From contig NZ_JACVQF010000222.1 in NCBI RefSeq assembly GCF_014534645.1, positions 1-64,000 on the forward strand: a stretch of DNA of 64,000 nucleotides, written 5' to 3'. The notes below the pieces were generated by a model. That model had not been told where the DNA came from. It worked only from the letters and a program-made list of their open reading frames with translations, and searched no databases. Below are positions 1 to 8,571 of the stretch, piece by piece. This DNA is from Streptomyces griseicoloratus (lineage in GTDB: Bacteria; Actinomycetota; Actinomycetes; Streptomycetales; Streptomycetaceae). Position numbers and translations under genes: made by a program. Within the stretch, counting starts at the first letter, position 1; the number at the start of each line of letters is the position of its first letter.

Positions 1-97
1 AGCCGTGCGGCCGGGGGCGAGCCCGGAAGAAGCGGCGCTCCTCCAGCCGTGCGGCCGGGGGCGGGCCCGGAAGAGGCGGCGCTCCTCCAGCCGTGCG
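1..97. repeat. 44-bp tandem repeat, two copies plus a partial third
   Basis: Two near-identical 44-bp units (1-44 and 45-88, two differences) are followed by the first nine bases of a third (89-97). The unit begins AGCCGTGCGGCCGGGGGCG. It lies at the edge of the window, so the array may extend left. No coding or structural role is evident. Confidence 0.6.
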
Positions 98-642
98 GGC
101 CCCTGCGCCCCGTCCCGCGGCTGCGGGCCGCCGCCGCGGGACACTGCGGCAGGCTCGTGGCCCTGATCGAGACTCCCCGCGCGGTTCACCGTCGTCGCTG
201 TACGCTCCCCCGGCGAGTGCGCCGGCTGCGCCTCCCAGGTGCTCACGGCGTCCCGCCGGACCGCATCGACGACGCGGCGGAGGCGTTGGCGGCTGCCGCC
301 GCGCGCGGGCCGCTGCTGATCGTCTGCTCCTCCGGGCCCGATCCGCCATGGGCTGTGCCCGGCCGGCGGACCAGGGTGTCGATGCGGCGCGCCGGCCTGG
401 TCCGGCGGACGGTCACCCGGCCGAGCGCCCGGCCGGGGCACGGCCCCGTGGCCCAACCGGCCCACCGAGGGCGCCGTCCCCGGAGACCTGATGCGGCTGA
501 CGGCCGGCTGAGGAGCCGCCCAGGTCACGGCACCGTGCGCCGCCCCTCCGGCCCGGGCAGGGAAGCCGCGTCGGCCGGCTGCCTCGCGGGCGCCGCGCCT
601 CGGGGACGGTCCGGGCGATCAGCCCCGGGACCCGCGATAATT
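98..642. other. gene-poor stretch, no supported gene
   Basis: Frames are open here only because the DNA is GC-rich; none shows a ribosome-binding site, sensible composition or a recognisable family. A short stretch around 250-340 reads like a degraded protein (IDDAAEALAAAAARGPLL) but has no credible start or continuation. It could be gene remnant or upstream DNA of the TetR gene. Confidence 0.4.
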
Positions 643-673
643 TTGCATGTCATGCATCTTTGCATAGCATGCA
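643..673. promoter_or_regulatory. probable TetR operator, paired 14-bp repeats
   Basis: TTGCATGTCATGCA (643-656) is repeated as TTGCATAGCATGCA (660-673), 17 bp apart. The first holds a perfect dyad, GCATG-T-CATGC (645-655). The AT-rich pair stands out in this DNA and lies directly before the TetR start at 678, as expected of an autoregulatory operator. Assignment to this TetR is inferred from position. Confidence 0.55.
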
Positions 674-677
674 ACTT

Positions 678-1337
678 ATGTCGGAGAAGGGCGCCGCGGG
701 GGGCGGACTGCGCGAGCGGAAGAAGCGGGCGACGCGAGCCGCCCTCGCCGAGGCGGCGATACGGCTCGCGGCCGCTCACGGGGCGGAGAAGGTCACCGTC
801 GAGGCCATCAGCGCGGCCGCGGGGGTGTCGGTGAGGACGTTCTTCAACTACTTCGACACACGCGACGACGCCTACGTCGTCATCGACGCGGACGCCGGTG
901 CCCGCATCCGGCGCTCGGTCCTCGACGCGCCGGCGTCGCTCACCCCCCTGGAAGCCCTGCGCGAGGCCATGGCGGCGGAACTCGCCGAGGCGGAGCAGCA
1001 GCACGAACTGTGGCGGCTGCACGCCGAGGTGCTGCACGCTTCGCCGCACCTCCTGGTGCGCAGCCTCGGCGCGCACATGGCGGACGAGACCCTGCTGGCC
1101 GAGGCCATCGCCGCCCGGATCCGCCCCGGCACCCGCACCGGCGACCCGGCCGCCACCGACGAGCAGCGGCGCGAGGCGCTCGACCTCTACCCGCGGCTGC
1201 TCGCCGCGGTGGCGGCCACCGCGGTGCGGACCAGTGTGGAGCACTGGTTCGCCCGTCAGGAGGAAGCCGCCTTCCTTGACGTCTTCCAGGAGGTGTTCGA
1301 CCTCCTCGCCGCCGGACTGCCCGCACCGCGCGCGTAG
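678..1337 (+). CDS. TetR family transcriptional regulator
   Basis: A 219-aa TetR-family repressor. The N-terminal helix-turn-helix covers about residues 15-60 (AISAAAGVSVRTFFNYF), followed by a helical ligand-binding domain of normal length. ATG at 678 is preferred; in-frame ATG 669 and TTG 660 lie inside the paired repeats taken as its operator. The next gene, 133 bp downstream on the same strand, is a multidrug-type exporter, a classic regulator/pump pair. The likely job is repression of itself and the pump until an inducer binds. The ligand cannot be read from sequence. Confidence 0.85.
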   Translation: MSEKGAAGGGLRERKKRATRAALAEAAIRLAAAHGAEKVTVEAISAAAGVSVRTFFNYFDTRDDAYVVIDADAGARIRRSVLDAPASLTPLEALREAMAAELAEAEQQHELWRLHAEVLHASPHLLVRSLGAHMADETLLAEAIAARIRPGTRTGDPAATDEQRREALDLYPRLLAAVAATAVRTSVEHWFARQEEAAFLDVFQEVFDLLAAGLPAPRA

Positions 1338-1470
1338 TCGCCGCACCGGCCGCCCGCCTCCCGGAGGACGGCCGTCGCCCCCCCGTTCGTCCCGCGCCCC
1401 CGGTGCGCCGACAGCAGTCGTCGTCCGGTCCCGTGCGGACCACCAGCCGATCACCACCGAAAGAGATGCC

Positions 1471-3135
1471 GTGACCGCAGCCCAGGCGCCCGCCGACGCG
1501 CCACCCACCTCAATGGACCAACGTCAGATACTCCAGGCGATGTCGGGCCTGATGGCCGGCATGTTCGTCGCCATCCTGGCGGGCACCGTCGTGTCCAACG
1601 CGCTGCCCACGATCATCGCCGACCTGGGCGCCAGCCAGTCCTCGTACACCTGGGTCGTCACGGCCGAGCTGCTGGCCATGACCGCGACGGTGCCCCTGTG
1701 GGGGAAGCTGTCCGACCTCTTCAACAAGAAGCTGCTGCTCCAGCTCTCGCTGGGCATGTTCGTGGTCGGCTCGCTGCTGGCCGGCTTCTCCCACGACACG
1801 ACTCTGCTGATCTTCAGCCGGGTCGTGCAGGGCATCGGCGCGGGCGGCCTGACCGCGCTCGCGCAGGTCGTCATGGCCGCCGTCATCCCGCCCCGGGAAC
1901 TGGGCAAGTACTCCGGCATCTTCGGTGCCGTCTTCGCCATCGGCACCGTGGCCGGGCCGCTGATCGGCGGTGTGCTGGTGGACACCGACTGGCTGGGCTG
2001 GCGCTGGTGCTTCTTCATCGGCGTGCCGTTCGCCCTGCTGGCCATCTTCCTGTTGCAGCGCACGCTGAAGCTGCCCACCGTCAAGCGCCAGGTGAAGATC
2101 GACTGGCTCGGCGCCTTCCTCATCGTCGCCGGCGTCTGCGCGCTGCTCATCTGGGTCTCCCTGGCGGGCAACCAGTTCGACTGGGCGTCCTGGCAGACAG
2201 CCGCACTGGTCATCGGTGGCGTGCTGCTGCTGGGCCTGGCGGTCCTCGTCGAGGCCCGCACCGCCGAGCCGGTCATCCCGCTCGACATCTTCAGGAACCG
2301 CACGGTCACCCTGACCACGGTCGCCAGCCTCCTGGTCGGTGTCGCCATGTTCGGCGGGACCGTCTTCCTCTCCCAGTACTTCCAGGTCTCCCTGGGCAAG
2401 TCGCCGACCATCGCGGGTCTGATGAGCCTGCCGATGATCCTGGGACTGCTGGTGTCGTCCACCGTCGCCGGGCAGCTGATCAGCCGGACCGGCAAGTGGA
2501 AGAGCTACCTGGTGGCGGGCGCGGTCATCATGACCGCCGGCCTCGCGCTGCTCTCCCTGATCGACGCCGACACCCACTTCGGGCTGCTCAGCATCTACAT
2601 GGCGGTGCTCGGCATCGGCGTCGGCATGCTGATGCAGAACCTGGTGCTCGCCGCCCAGAACGACGTTCCAGCGGCCGAGCTGGGCGCCGCGACCTCGGTG
2701 CTGTCCTTCTTCCGCAGCATGGGCGGCACCATCGGCACCAGCGTCCTCGGCGCCATCCTCGCCAACCGGGTCGCGAGCGAGATGACCAAGGGGCTGGAGA
2801 AGGCAGGCGTCGCCGGCGCGGCCGAGGGCGGCTCCGGCGGCGGCGAGGGCAGCGTCCCGGACATGAGCACGCTGCCCGGCCCGATGCGGGAGATCGTGGA
2901 GCACGCCTACGGTGTCGCCACCGCCGACCTGTTCCTGATCGCCACGCCGTTCGCGCTGCTGGCGCTGGTCGCCGTGGTCTTCATCAAGGAGAAGCCGCTG
3001 AAGACCACCAGCGGCATGGAGCGGCTCGCCGAGGAGGCCGGGGAGGCGGCCGTCGAATCGGCCGTCGTCCCCGGACAGCGGTCCGGCGGCAGCCCGTCGA
3101 CCGCGGACAGCGGACCGGCGGCCCCGGTCGGCTGA
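1471..3135 (+). CDS. DHA2-family (14-TM) MFS drug exporter
   Basis: A 554-aa proton-driven exporter of the EmrB/QacA (DHA2) group in the cytoplasmic membrane. It shows about 14 hydrophobic segments, a motif-A-like loop (GKLSDLFNKK) after TM2, and motif C of drug/H+ antiporters (AIGTVAGPLIGG) in TM5. A Gly/Ser-rich loop near residue 450 precedes the last helix. GTG 1471 is chosen; ATG 1513 is an alternative removing 14 residues. A hairpin terminator follows at 3167-3198. With the upstream TetR it probably forms a substrate-inducible efflux unit; substrates are unknown. Confidence 0.88.
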   Translation: MTAAQAPADAPPTSMDQRQILQAMSGLMAGMFVAILAGTVVSNALPTIIADLGASQSSYTWVVTAELLAMTATVPLWGKLSDLFNKKLLLQLSLGMFVVGSLLAGFSHDTTLLIFSRVVQGIGAGGLTALAQVVMAAVIPPRELGKYSGIFGAVFAIGTVAGPLIGGVLVDTDWLGWRWCFFIGVPFALLAIFLLQRTLKLPTVKRQVKIDWLGAFLIVAGVCALLIWVSLAGNQFDWASWQTAALVIGGVLLLGLAVLVEARTAEPVIPLDIFRNRTVTLTTVASLLVGVAMFGGTVFLSQYFQVSLGKSPTIAGLMSLPMILGLLVSSTVAGQLISRTGKWKSYLVAGAVIMTAGLALLSLIDADTHFGLLSIYMAVLGIGVGMLMQNLVLAAQNDVPAAELGAATSVLSFFRSMGGTIGTSVLGAILANRVASEMTKGLEKAGVAGAAEGGSGGGEGSVPDMSTLPGPMREIVEHAYGVATADLFLIATPFALLALVAVVFIKEKPLKTTSGMERLAEEAGEAAVESAVVPGQRSGGSPSTADSGPAAPVG

Positions 3136-3166
3136 GCCGTCGGCCGGTACCGTCGCGGGACCGTGC

Positions 3167-3198
3167 GGGGCTGCCCACCGTGAGTGGTGGTCAGCCCC
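3167..3198 (+). terminator. hairpin terminator after MFS gene
   Basis: GGGGCTG/CAGCCCC plus CCACC/GGTGG arms with one mismatch form a stem beginning 31 bp after the exporter stop. There is no T-tract, which is common for Streptomyces terminators. Confidence 0.6.
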
Positions 3199-3360
3199 GT
3201 CCGCATGTCCGGCCGGTACGGCCGTCGAGAACGGAACGGAGTCCGCCTGTGCGGTGACCGTCCCGGACCGGTGCCGTTCCAGGGCGTTCCCCGGCGTTCC
3301 CCCGCGTTCCCCGGCGTCGCCTCTTGCGGGCGCCGGGGGCGGGGCGGCAGGCTGCCGGCT

Positions 3361-3813
3361 GTGGCCACCTTGCTGATCGTCCATCACACGCCGTCGCCGA
3401 ACTGCCAGGCGATGCTCGAAGCCGTCGTCTCCGGGGCGACCGCGCCGGAGATCGAGGGGGTGCGGGTGGTGCGGCGGGCGGCGCTGACGGCCACGGCGGT
3501 CGACGTACTGGAGGCCGACGGGTACCTGCTGGGCACGCCGGCGAACCTGGGCTACATGTCCGGCGCCCTGAAGCACTTCTTCGACCAGATCTACTACCCG
3601 TGCCTGGACGAGACCCGCGGCCGGCCGTTCGGCTACTACGTGCACGGCGGCAGCGACACGACGGGCGCGGTGCGGGGCATCGAGTCGGTCACGACGGGGC
3701 TCGGCTGGCAGCGGGCGGCTCCGGCGGTGAACGTGACCGGCGAGCCCGCCAAGGCCGACCTCGCCGCATGCTGGGAACTGGGGGCGGCCCTGGCCGCCGG
3801 GCTCATGGACTGA
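3361..3813 (+). CDS. flavodoxin-like / NADPH-dependent FMN reductase family protein
   Basis: A 150-aa single-domain flavodoxin-fold protein. The first strand and phosphate-loop region (LLIVHHTPSPNCQAML) and the flavin-loop signature (GTPANLGYMSGALKHFFDQ, about residues 60-78) match NAD(P)H-dependent oxidoreductases binding FMN. GTG 3361 is taken because the fold begins at once; the upstream open frame is low-complexity (three GGCGTTCCCC-like units near 3281-3315). It stands alone and converges on the M56/BlaI pair. The electron acceptor is unknown. Confidence 0.75.
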   Translation: MATLLIVHHTPSPNCQAMLEAVVSGATAPEIEGVRVVRRAALTATAVDVLEADGYLLGTPANLGYMSGALKHFFDQIYYPCLDETRGRPFGYYVHGGSDTTGAVRGIESVTTGLGWQRAAPAVNVTGEPAKADLAACWELGAALAAGLMD

Positions 3814-3816
3814 CCG

Positions 3817-3843
3817 CCGCCCCGCGGGCCGTGGCCGGGGCGG
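3817..3843. terminator. hairpin between convergent genes
   Basis: CCGCCCCG (3817-3824) pairs with CGGGGCGG (3836-3843) across an 11-nt loop, between the convergent stops at 3813 and 3856. Likely bidirectional. Confidence 0.45.
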
Positions 3844-3855
3844 GCCGGCCGGTGC

Positions 3856-4788
3856 TCACAGGGGCGTCGCGGCGCGGAGGATGAGGAACATCGTCACGGC
3901 GGAGTTCGCCGACGACATCGCCGACACGGCGGTGCCGGCCGCCGCGGCCCACGCCGCGAGTCCCACCGAGGCGAACGCGGACGGCCAGTCGCGCACCGCG
4001 GGGGCGGGGCCGAGCAGGGCCGCCACCCGGCGCGGCACCGGGCCCGGCGCCGCGAGTCCGGCCAGCGTGGCGACCGGGGTGCCCCGGGAGACGAGGGCCG
4101 CCCTGCCGATCGCCCTCGCCACCGTCCGGCGGCTGCCGACCGCCCGCGCGGCCTCCTCGTCCGCCCACCGCTCCGCGGTGTAGGTCACGGACGTCCGCAG
4201 GGGCCGCAGGAAGGGGTTGGCGATGGCGGCGAGCCGGACGGCGAGCAGGAACCGGTGGTGCCGGGCGGCCAGATGGGCCCGCTCGTGGGCGAACAGCGCC
4301 CGGCGCTCCGCGGGCCGGAGGCAGCCCAGCAGGCCCGTGGTCACCACCACCCGGTCCCGGCGGCCGCCGGGCAGCGCGTACGCGTAGGGCACGTCGTCCG
4401 GAAGGACGGCGACCGAGGTACCCGGCAGCCCGGCGAGCGCGCGGTGGGCGCCGCGGCGCACCCGGCCGTGCCGCCACAGCATCCGCGCCGAGGCCGCGAC
4501 CACCGCGCACAGCGCGGGGATCGCCGCCTTGCCGACCACCTCGTCGTACGGCACCGCGGCCCGGACCTCCGGGTCCGACCAGCCGTCGGGCAGCGGGTTG
4601 CCGGGCAGTTGCGCGGTGCCGACCACCATGACCAGCGCCAGGCACACGGTGCTGCACACGGCCATGACCGCCGCCACGCCGGTGAGCAGCCGCGTCGCGG
4701 TCCGCGGGTGCAGACGCTGCTCGGCCAGACGCGCCATCGGCCACGCCGTCAGCGGCAGGACCAGCGGCAGAAAGACGAAGAGCCCCAT
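3856..4788 (-). CDS. M56 family membrane metallopeptidase (BlaR1-like)
   Basis: A 310-aa integral membrane zinc peptidase of the M56/M48 type. Membrane segments lie near residues 1-18, 35-58, 88-105 and the C-terminus. The zinc motif HERAH (about residue 170) is preceded by a conserved Arg-rich segment, and the downstream ERWADEEA supplies the third-ligand Glu region. It lacks the penicillin-binding sensor domain of true BlaR1. It starts 6 bp after the BlaI-type repressor gene, so the two are one operon; such pairs are common in actinobacteria (Mycobacterium Rv1845c/Rv1846c). The inferred role is cleavage of the repressor on envelope stress. Confidence 0.82.
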   Translation of the reverse strand: MGLFVFLPLVLPLTAWPMARLAEQRLHPRTATRLLTGVAAVMAVCSTVCLALVMVVGTAQLPGNPLPDGWSDPEVRAAVPYDEVVGKAAIPALCAVVAASARMLWRHGRVRRGAHRALAGLPGTSVAVLPDDVPYAYALPGGRRDRVVVTTGLLGCLRPAERRALFAHERAHLAARHHRFLLAVRLAAIANPFLRPLRTSVTYTAERWADEEAARAVGSRRTVARAIGRAALVSRGTPVATLAGLAAPGPVPRRVAALLGPAPAVRDWPSAFASVGLAAWAAAAGTAVSAMSSANSAVTMFLILRAATPL

Positions 4789-4794
4789 GAGGCG

Positions 4795-5181
4795 TCAGTC
4801 TTCCCTCTCGTCGCGCGAGTGATCCAGCAGCTCGCGCAGCAGCCGCTCGTCGTCCGGGCCGAGGCCGGTCACGAAGCTGGCCAGCACCGCCCCCCGGTCG
4901 CTCTCGGCGTCCAGGACCTTGCGCATCTTCCGGGCGGCCAGGCCGGCATGGTCCGAGGCGGGCGTCCAGGCGAAGGACCGGCCCGCGCGCTCCCGGGTGA
5001 CGGCGCCCTTGTCCAGCAGCCGGGTCAGGATCGTGATCACCGTGGTGTAGGCGAGGTCGCCGCCCAGGCGCTCCTGCACCCAGCCGGCCGTCGCCGGGCC
5101 GTCGGCCTCGCGCAGCGCCGACAGCACGAGCGCCTCCAGTTCGCCCTGCCCCCGTCGCCGGGGACGCCGGTGCTCCGTCAC
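4795..5181 (-). CDS. BlaI/MecI/CopY family transcriptional repressor
   Basis: A 128-aa winged-helix repressor. The DNA-binding region at about residues 15-75 reads through VQERLGGDLAYTTVITILT and the wing TRERAGRSFAW; the C-terminal half supplies the dimerisation helices. GTG 5181 has a good upstream ribosome-binding site (GGAAGGGAG). It is the first gene of the operon with the M56 peptidase, which is expected to inactivate it by proteolysis. No beta-lactamase gene is adjacent, so the regulated target is unclear. A TATACGAT element near 5222-5230 on the minus strand could be its -10. Confidence 0.85.
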   Translation of the reverse strand: MTEHRRPRRRGQGELEALVLSALREADGPATAGWVQERLGGDLAYTTVITILTRLLDKGAVTRERAGRSFAWTPASDHAGLAARKMRKVLDAESDRGAVLASFVTGLGPDDERLLRELLDHSRDERED

Positions 5182-5439
5182 GGCCTGTCTCCCTTCCGCC
5201 CGCCGTCCGTTTTCCGAGGCGCCATCGTATAGACGCCGGGCGCGGCCCGTGTGGCCCGGCCGGACGGGCCGGGGAGACCGGCCGCCGGCCCGGCCGCGAC
5301 CGGCACGTCCCAGCCGGCCGGGGGACGCCGTTCCCCCGGCGGACGCCCTTCCTTCACCGGAAGGGCTCCGTCCCGACGGACTCGACGCACAAGATCACCC
5401 GGTGCACTCTGTCATGTCTTCGACTTTAGGAGTACCGGC

Positions 5440-6738
5440 GTGACCAGGTACCACCTCGGCCGGCTGGCCGTCTGCGCCCTCACCGCGGCGGTGGCCGTCC
5501 TGCCCGCGACACCGGCCGCGGCCCACGGCGGCGCCGTCCTGCCGGCCATACAGCCCCGGGCCGAGACGCCCACCCTGTACGACGACGAAGCCGGCGGGAA
5601 CGCCGACGCCGACGACCCGGCCATCTGGCGCAACCCCGCCGACCCCGACCGCAGCCTCGTCGTCGCCACGGCCAAGGAGGGCGGGCTGCGCGTCTACGAC
5701 CTCGACGCGCACCTGGTGCAGTCGATCGCCGCTCCCCCGGCACCGGGCCCCGACGACGCGCCCGGCCGCTTCAACAACGTCGACCTCGTCCACGGCCTGC
5801 GCCTGACCACCGGCCGGGCCGACCTCGCGGTCACCACCGACCGGGGCAGCGACCGCCTGCGCATCTACCGCGTCGACCCGGCCGCCCCGGGCCGCCCCCT
5901 CACGGACGTCACCGACCCGGCGGCCGCGCCGGTCTTCTCCGCCGACCAGGCCGAGATCAACGAGGAGCGCACCGCGTACGGCCTCGCCACCTGGACGGAC
6001 CGGTCCACCGGCCGCTCCTACGCCCTGGTCAGCCGGCGCGAGCGCACCACGCTCGCCCTGCTGGAACTGACCCCCACCGCCTCCGGACGCGTCGGTTACC
6101 GCAAGGTCCGCACCCTCGACCTGCCCGCGTCCTTCCGCCTGCCGGACGGCACCTCCTGGTCCCCCTGCGCGGAGCCCGGCGAACTGCCCCAGGTGGAGGG
6201 CATGGTCGTCGACCCGGCGAACGGCACCCTCTACGCCGGGCAGGAGGACGTCGGCGTCTGGCGTCTGCCCGCCGACCTGACCGGCACGCCGCGGCTGGTG
6301 GACAAGGTGCGCGAGTACGGGGTCGCCGCCACGTACGACGAGGCCGCCGACGAATGCGTCGCCGGCCACGACCCCGGGTACGGCGGCGCCCGTCTGTCCG
6401 CCGACGTCGAGGGGCTGACGCTCCTTCAGGAGAGCGACGGCGACGGCTACCTGCTGGCGTCCAGCCAGGGCGACGACACCTTCGCCGCCTACGACCGTGA
6501 GCTCGGGGAGGACAACGAGTACGAGGGCGGCTTCCGCGTCACCGCCGCCTCCGCCGCCCTGGACGGCTCCGAGGAGTGCGACGGCGCCGCGGTGCTGAAC
6601 CAGCCGCTTGGCGACCGCTTCCCCGACGGCCTGCTGGTGGTGCAGGACGGCCACGACACGCCGGGTGACGGCGAACGGGCCGCCACCGGCTTCAAGTTCG
6701 TCGACCTCGGCGACGTCAAGGACGCGCTCGACGACTGA
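5440..6738 (+). CDS. secreted phytase (beta-propeller type)
   Basis: A 432-aa secreted protein of the 3-phytase beta-propeller family, predicted to release phosphate from phytate in a Ca2+-dependent way. Residues 1 to about 30 form a Sec signal peptide ending ATPAAAHG. The mature part opens with the family hallmark DADDPAIWRNPADPDRS and KEGGLRVYDLDA, and repeats propeller blades with acidic Ca2+/phosphate-binding loops (EGMVVDPANGTLYAGQEDVG; EGLTLLQ). GTG 5440 follows a ribosome-binding site TTTAGGAG. It is monocistronic, divergent from BlaI. No PHO box was identified with confidence. Confidence 0.85.
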   Translation: MTRYHLGRLAVCALTAAVAVLPATPAAAHGGAVLPAIQPRAETPTLYDDEAGGNADADDPAIWRNPADPDRSLVVATAKEGGLRVYDLDAHLVQSIAAPPAPGPDDAPGRFNNVDLVHGLRLTTGRADLAVTTDRGSDRLRIYRVDPAAPGRPLTDVTDPAAAPVFSADQAEINEERTAYGLATWTDRSTGRSYALVSRRERTTLALLELTPTASGRVGYRKVRTLDLPASFRLPDGTSWSPCAEPGELPQVEGMVVDPANGTLYAGQEDVGVWRLPADLTGTPRLVDKVREYGVAATYDEAADECVAGHDPGYGGARLSADVEGLTLLQESDGDGYLLASSQGDDTFAAYDRELGEDNEYEGGFRVTAASAALDGSEECDGAAVLNQPLGDRFPDGLLVVQDGHDTPGDGERAATGFKFVDLGDVKDALDD

Positions 6739-6761
6739 CGGCCGGCCCGGTCGGGGCCCGG

Positions 6762-8450
6762 TCAGTGGTCCGTGGCGCAGCAGCCGCCGGCCTCCCCGGC
6801 GGACGGGACGGCTTCGAGACGGCAGAAGCAGGACGCCCCGATCGGCACGTCCGCCAGCGCGGTGGCGAGCTGGAGCTGCTGCGCCACGATCCGCGCCTCC
6901 CCCTCCCTGCCCAGACGCGTCAGGCACTCGTGGAGTCCGTGCAGGGACCAGACGTTGCCGGGGTGCCGCAGGGGGCGGGGAAGGGTGTCGTCCAGTCCCA
7001 GGTCCGCCCGGTAGACCGCCTCGGCCTCGGCCACCCGCCCCTGCTCCAGCAGCAGGGCGCCGTAGGCGTGCCGGGTGGGCTGCATCCAACCCCACGGTTC
7101 GTCGTAGGGGAGGTTGTCGTCCAGCTCGATGGACCGTCTCAGGGCGGCGAACGCGGCGTCGTGGTTGCCCTTGCGGTACTCCAGTTCGCCGTCGAGCATG
7201 GCCGCGGCGACGGCGAGGATGTCGACGCAGGTGTTGTTGAACAGGGTGCGTGACTCCGGCACCCGGGCCGTCGCCTCGTGGAACAGCGTGCGCTCGGCCT
7301 CGGCCTCGGCGGTCCGGCCGGTGGCCGAGAGCGCGACCCCGCGGGCGTAGTGCAGCATCGCGGTCGTCACGCAGTACAGGCGCGGGTCGCCGGGCAGCGG
7401 CAGCCGGAGGATGTCGTCCCAGCGGCCGAACCGGATCAGGACGTGCACCCGCATGGCCAGGAAGCCCTCCAGCCAGTCGGCCATCGGCGGGCTCTCGACG
7501 CGCAGGAGTTCCTCGGGGATGGACTCCTCCAGCTGCGCGGCGGTCTCCAGGGCGAGCCGGGAGCGGCCGAGGAACATCGCGCCGTAGATCTTGAAGTGGT
7601 AGTTGTGCGACCGGTAGAGGGTGTAGAAGTTCATCGTCCCGGCGCGGGCGCGGTACCTCTCGTCGGCGGCGATCGCTGCGGCGTTGTCCGAGACCACGCG
7701 CCGGTAGTCGCCGCAGAGGACTTCGAGGTGCGACGGCATGTGGAGGAGGTGCCCGGCGTCGGGGACCAGGTCGCGCAGCCGGTCGGCGACCGTCAGGGCG
7801 GCCTCGGGGGTGGCGGACATCTCCATCAGGTGGACGTACATGTGCACGACGCCCGGGTGCTCGCGGCCGGCCTCGGTGGCCAGCGCCCGGTCGAGCACCG
7901 CCTTCGCCTCCAGGGTGCGGGCGCCCTCGGCGGGCAGGCCCGTGCGCAGGTCCCACAGCTGCCAGGGGGTGAGGTTCATCAGCGCGTCGGCGTACAGCGT
8001 GGCGACGTCGAGGTCGTCGGGGGCGAGTTCGTACGCCGCGCGCATGCTCTCGGCGTACGGCAGGTTCCACACCGAGCAGTCCTCGGCGGCCCGCGCCTGC
8101 GGGTAGCGGGCGCGCAGTGCGCCGATCAGGGCGCGTTCGACGGGGCCGGCACCCTCCGCCTTCTCGTGGGCGAGCTCCACGGCGGCGTGGGCCCGGTCGA
8201 CGGCCCGTGTCAGCTCCCGCTCGTCGAACGCCTCCCACGGCTTGTTGTAGTTCGGGCCGAGGGCGTAGGCGATGCCCCACTGGGCCATGGCGCAGTCGGG
8301 GTCGGCCGCCGCGGCGGCCTCGAAGCAGGAGACGGCCTCCTCGTGGTTGAAGGCGTACGTCCACACCAGCCCGCGGTCGAACCACGTCTGGGCCTCGGGG
8401 GACGAGGTCGTCACGGGGCGGCCGTGGGCGCCGAGGTCGTAGTAGTCCAT
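6762..8450 (-). CDS. conserved TPR-repeat protein, function unknown
   Basis: A 562-aa protein rich in helical tetratricopeptide-like repeats (blocks around residues 10-60, 90-140, 170-260 and 380-500), including WFDRGLVWTYAFNHEEA near the start, known from TPR proteins of Streptomyces and proteobacteria. No signal peptide or catalytic motif is visible. The C-terminus is cysteine-rich (CFCRLEA...CCATDH). ATG 8450 is chosen; GTG 8483 would add 11 residues and neither has a clear ribosome-binding site. It lies downstream of the LPMO gene, separated by a strong terminator, so it is probably transcribed separately. Confidence 0.7.
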   Translation of the reverse strand: MDYYDLGAHGRPVTTSSPEAQTWFDRGLVWTYAFNHEEAVSCFEAAAAADPDCAMAQWGIAYALGPNYNKPWEAFDERELTRAVDRAHAAVELAHEKAEGAGPVERALIGALRARYPQARAAEDCSVWNLPYAESMRAAYELAPDDLDVATLYADALMNLTPWQLWDLRTGLPAEGARTLEAKAVLDRALATEAGREHPGVVHMYVHLMEMSATPEAALTVADRLRDLVPDAGHLLHMPSHLEVLCGDYRRVVSDNAAAIAADERYRARAGTMNFYTLYRSHNYHFKIYGAMFLGRSRLALETAAQLEESIPEELLRVESPPMADWLEGFLAMRVHVLIRFGRWDDILRLPLPGDPRLYCVTTAMLHYARGVALSATGRTAEAEAERTLFHEATARVPESRTLFNNTCVDILAVAAAMLDGELEYRKGNHDAAFAALRRSIELDDNLPYDEPWGWMQPTRHAYGALLLEQGRVAEAEAVYRADLGLDDTLPRPLRHPGNVWSLHGLHECLTRLGREGEARIVAQQLQLATALADVPIGASCFCRLEAVPSAGEAGGCCATDH

Positions 8451-8518
8451 GGGGGGACGTATACCGCAGACCGGGTGGGCCACGCGGCGCTTCGCGGGAC
8501 GCTCACGCCGAGCGGTGT

Positions 8519-8547
8519 CCCCGCCGGGCGCGGCGCGCCCGGCGGGG
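8519..8547 (-). terminator. strong terminator downstream of LPMO gene
   Basis: A 13-bp perfect inverted repeat (CCCCGCCGGGCGC against its complement) with a 3-nt loop begins 25 bp beyond the LPMO stop. Confidence 0.75.
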
Positions 8548-8571
8548 GTGGGGGGACGGGAGTGGCCGGGA

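Noticed and set aside
98-642. Possible gene in the first 640 bases
   Set aside because: No frame has a start signal, family motif or normal composition; at best a decayed remnant.
1510-3645. 711-codon minus-strand frame across the MFS gene
   Set aside because: Hydrophilic His/Gln/Asp-rich shadow of a membrane protein gene; no ribosome-binding site.
5395-8385. Long minus-strand frame across the phytase and TPR genes
   Set aside because: It passes through two genuine genes in other frames and has no homology-like motifs.
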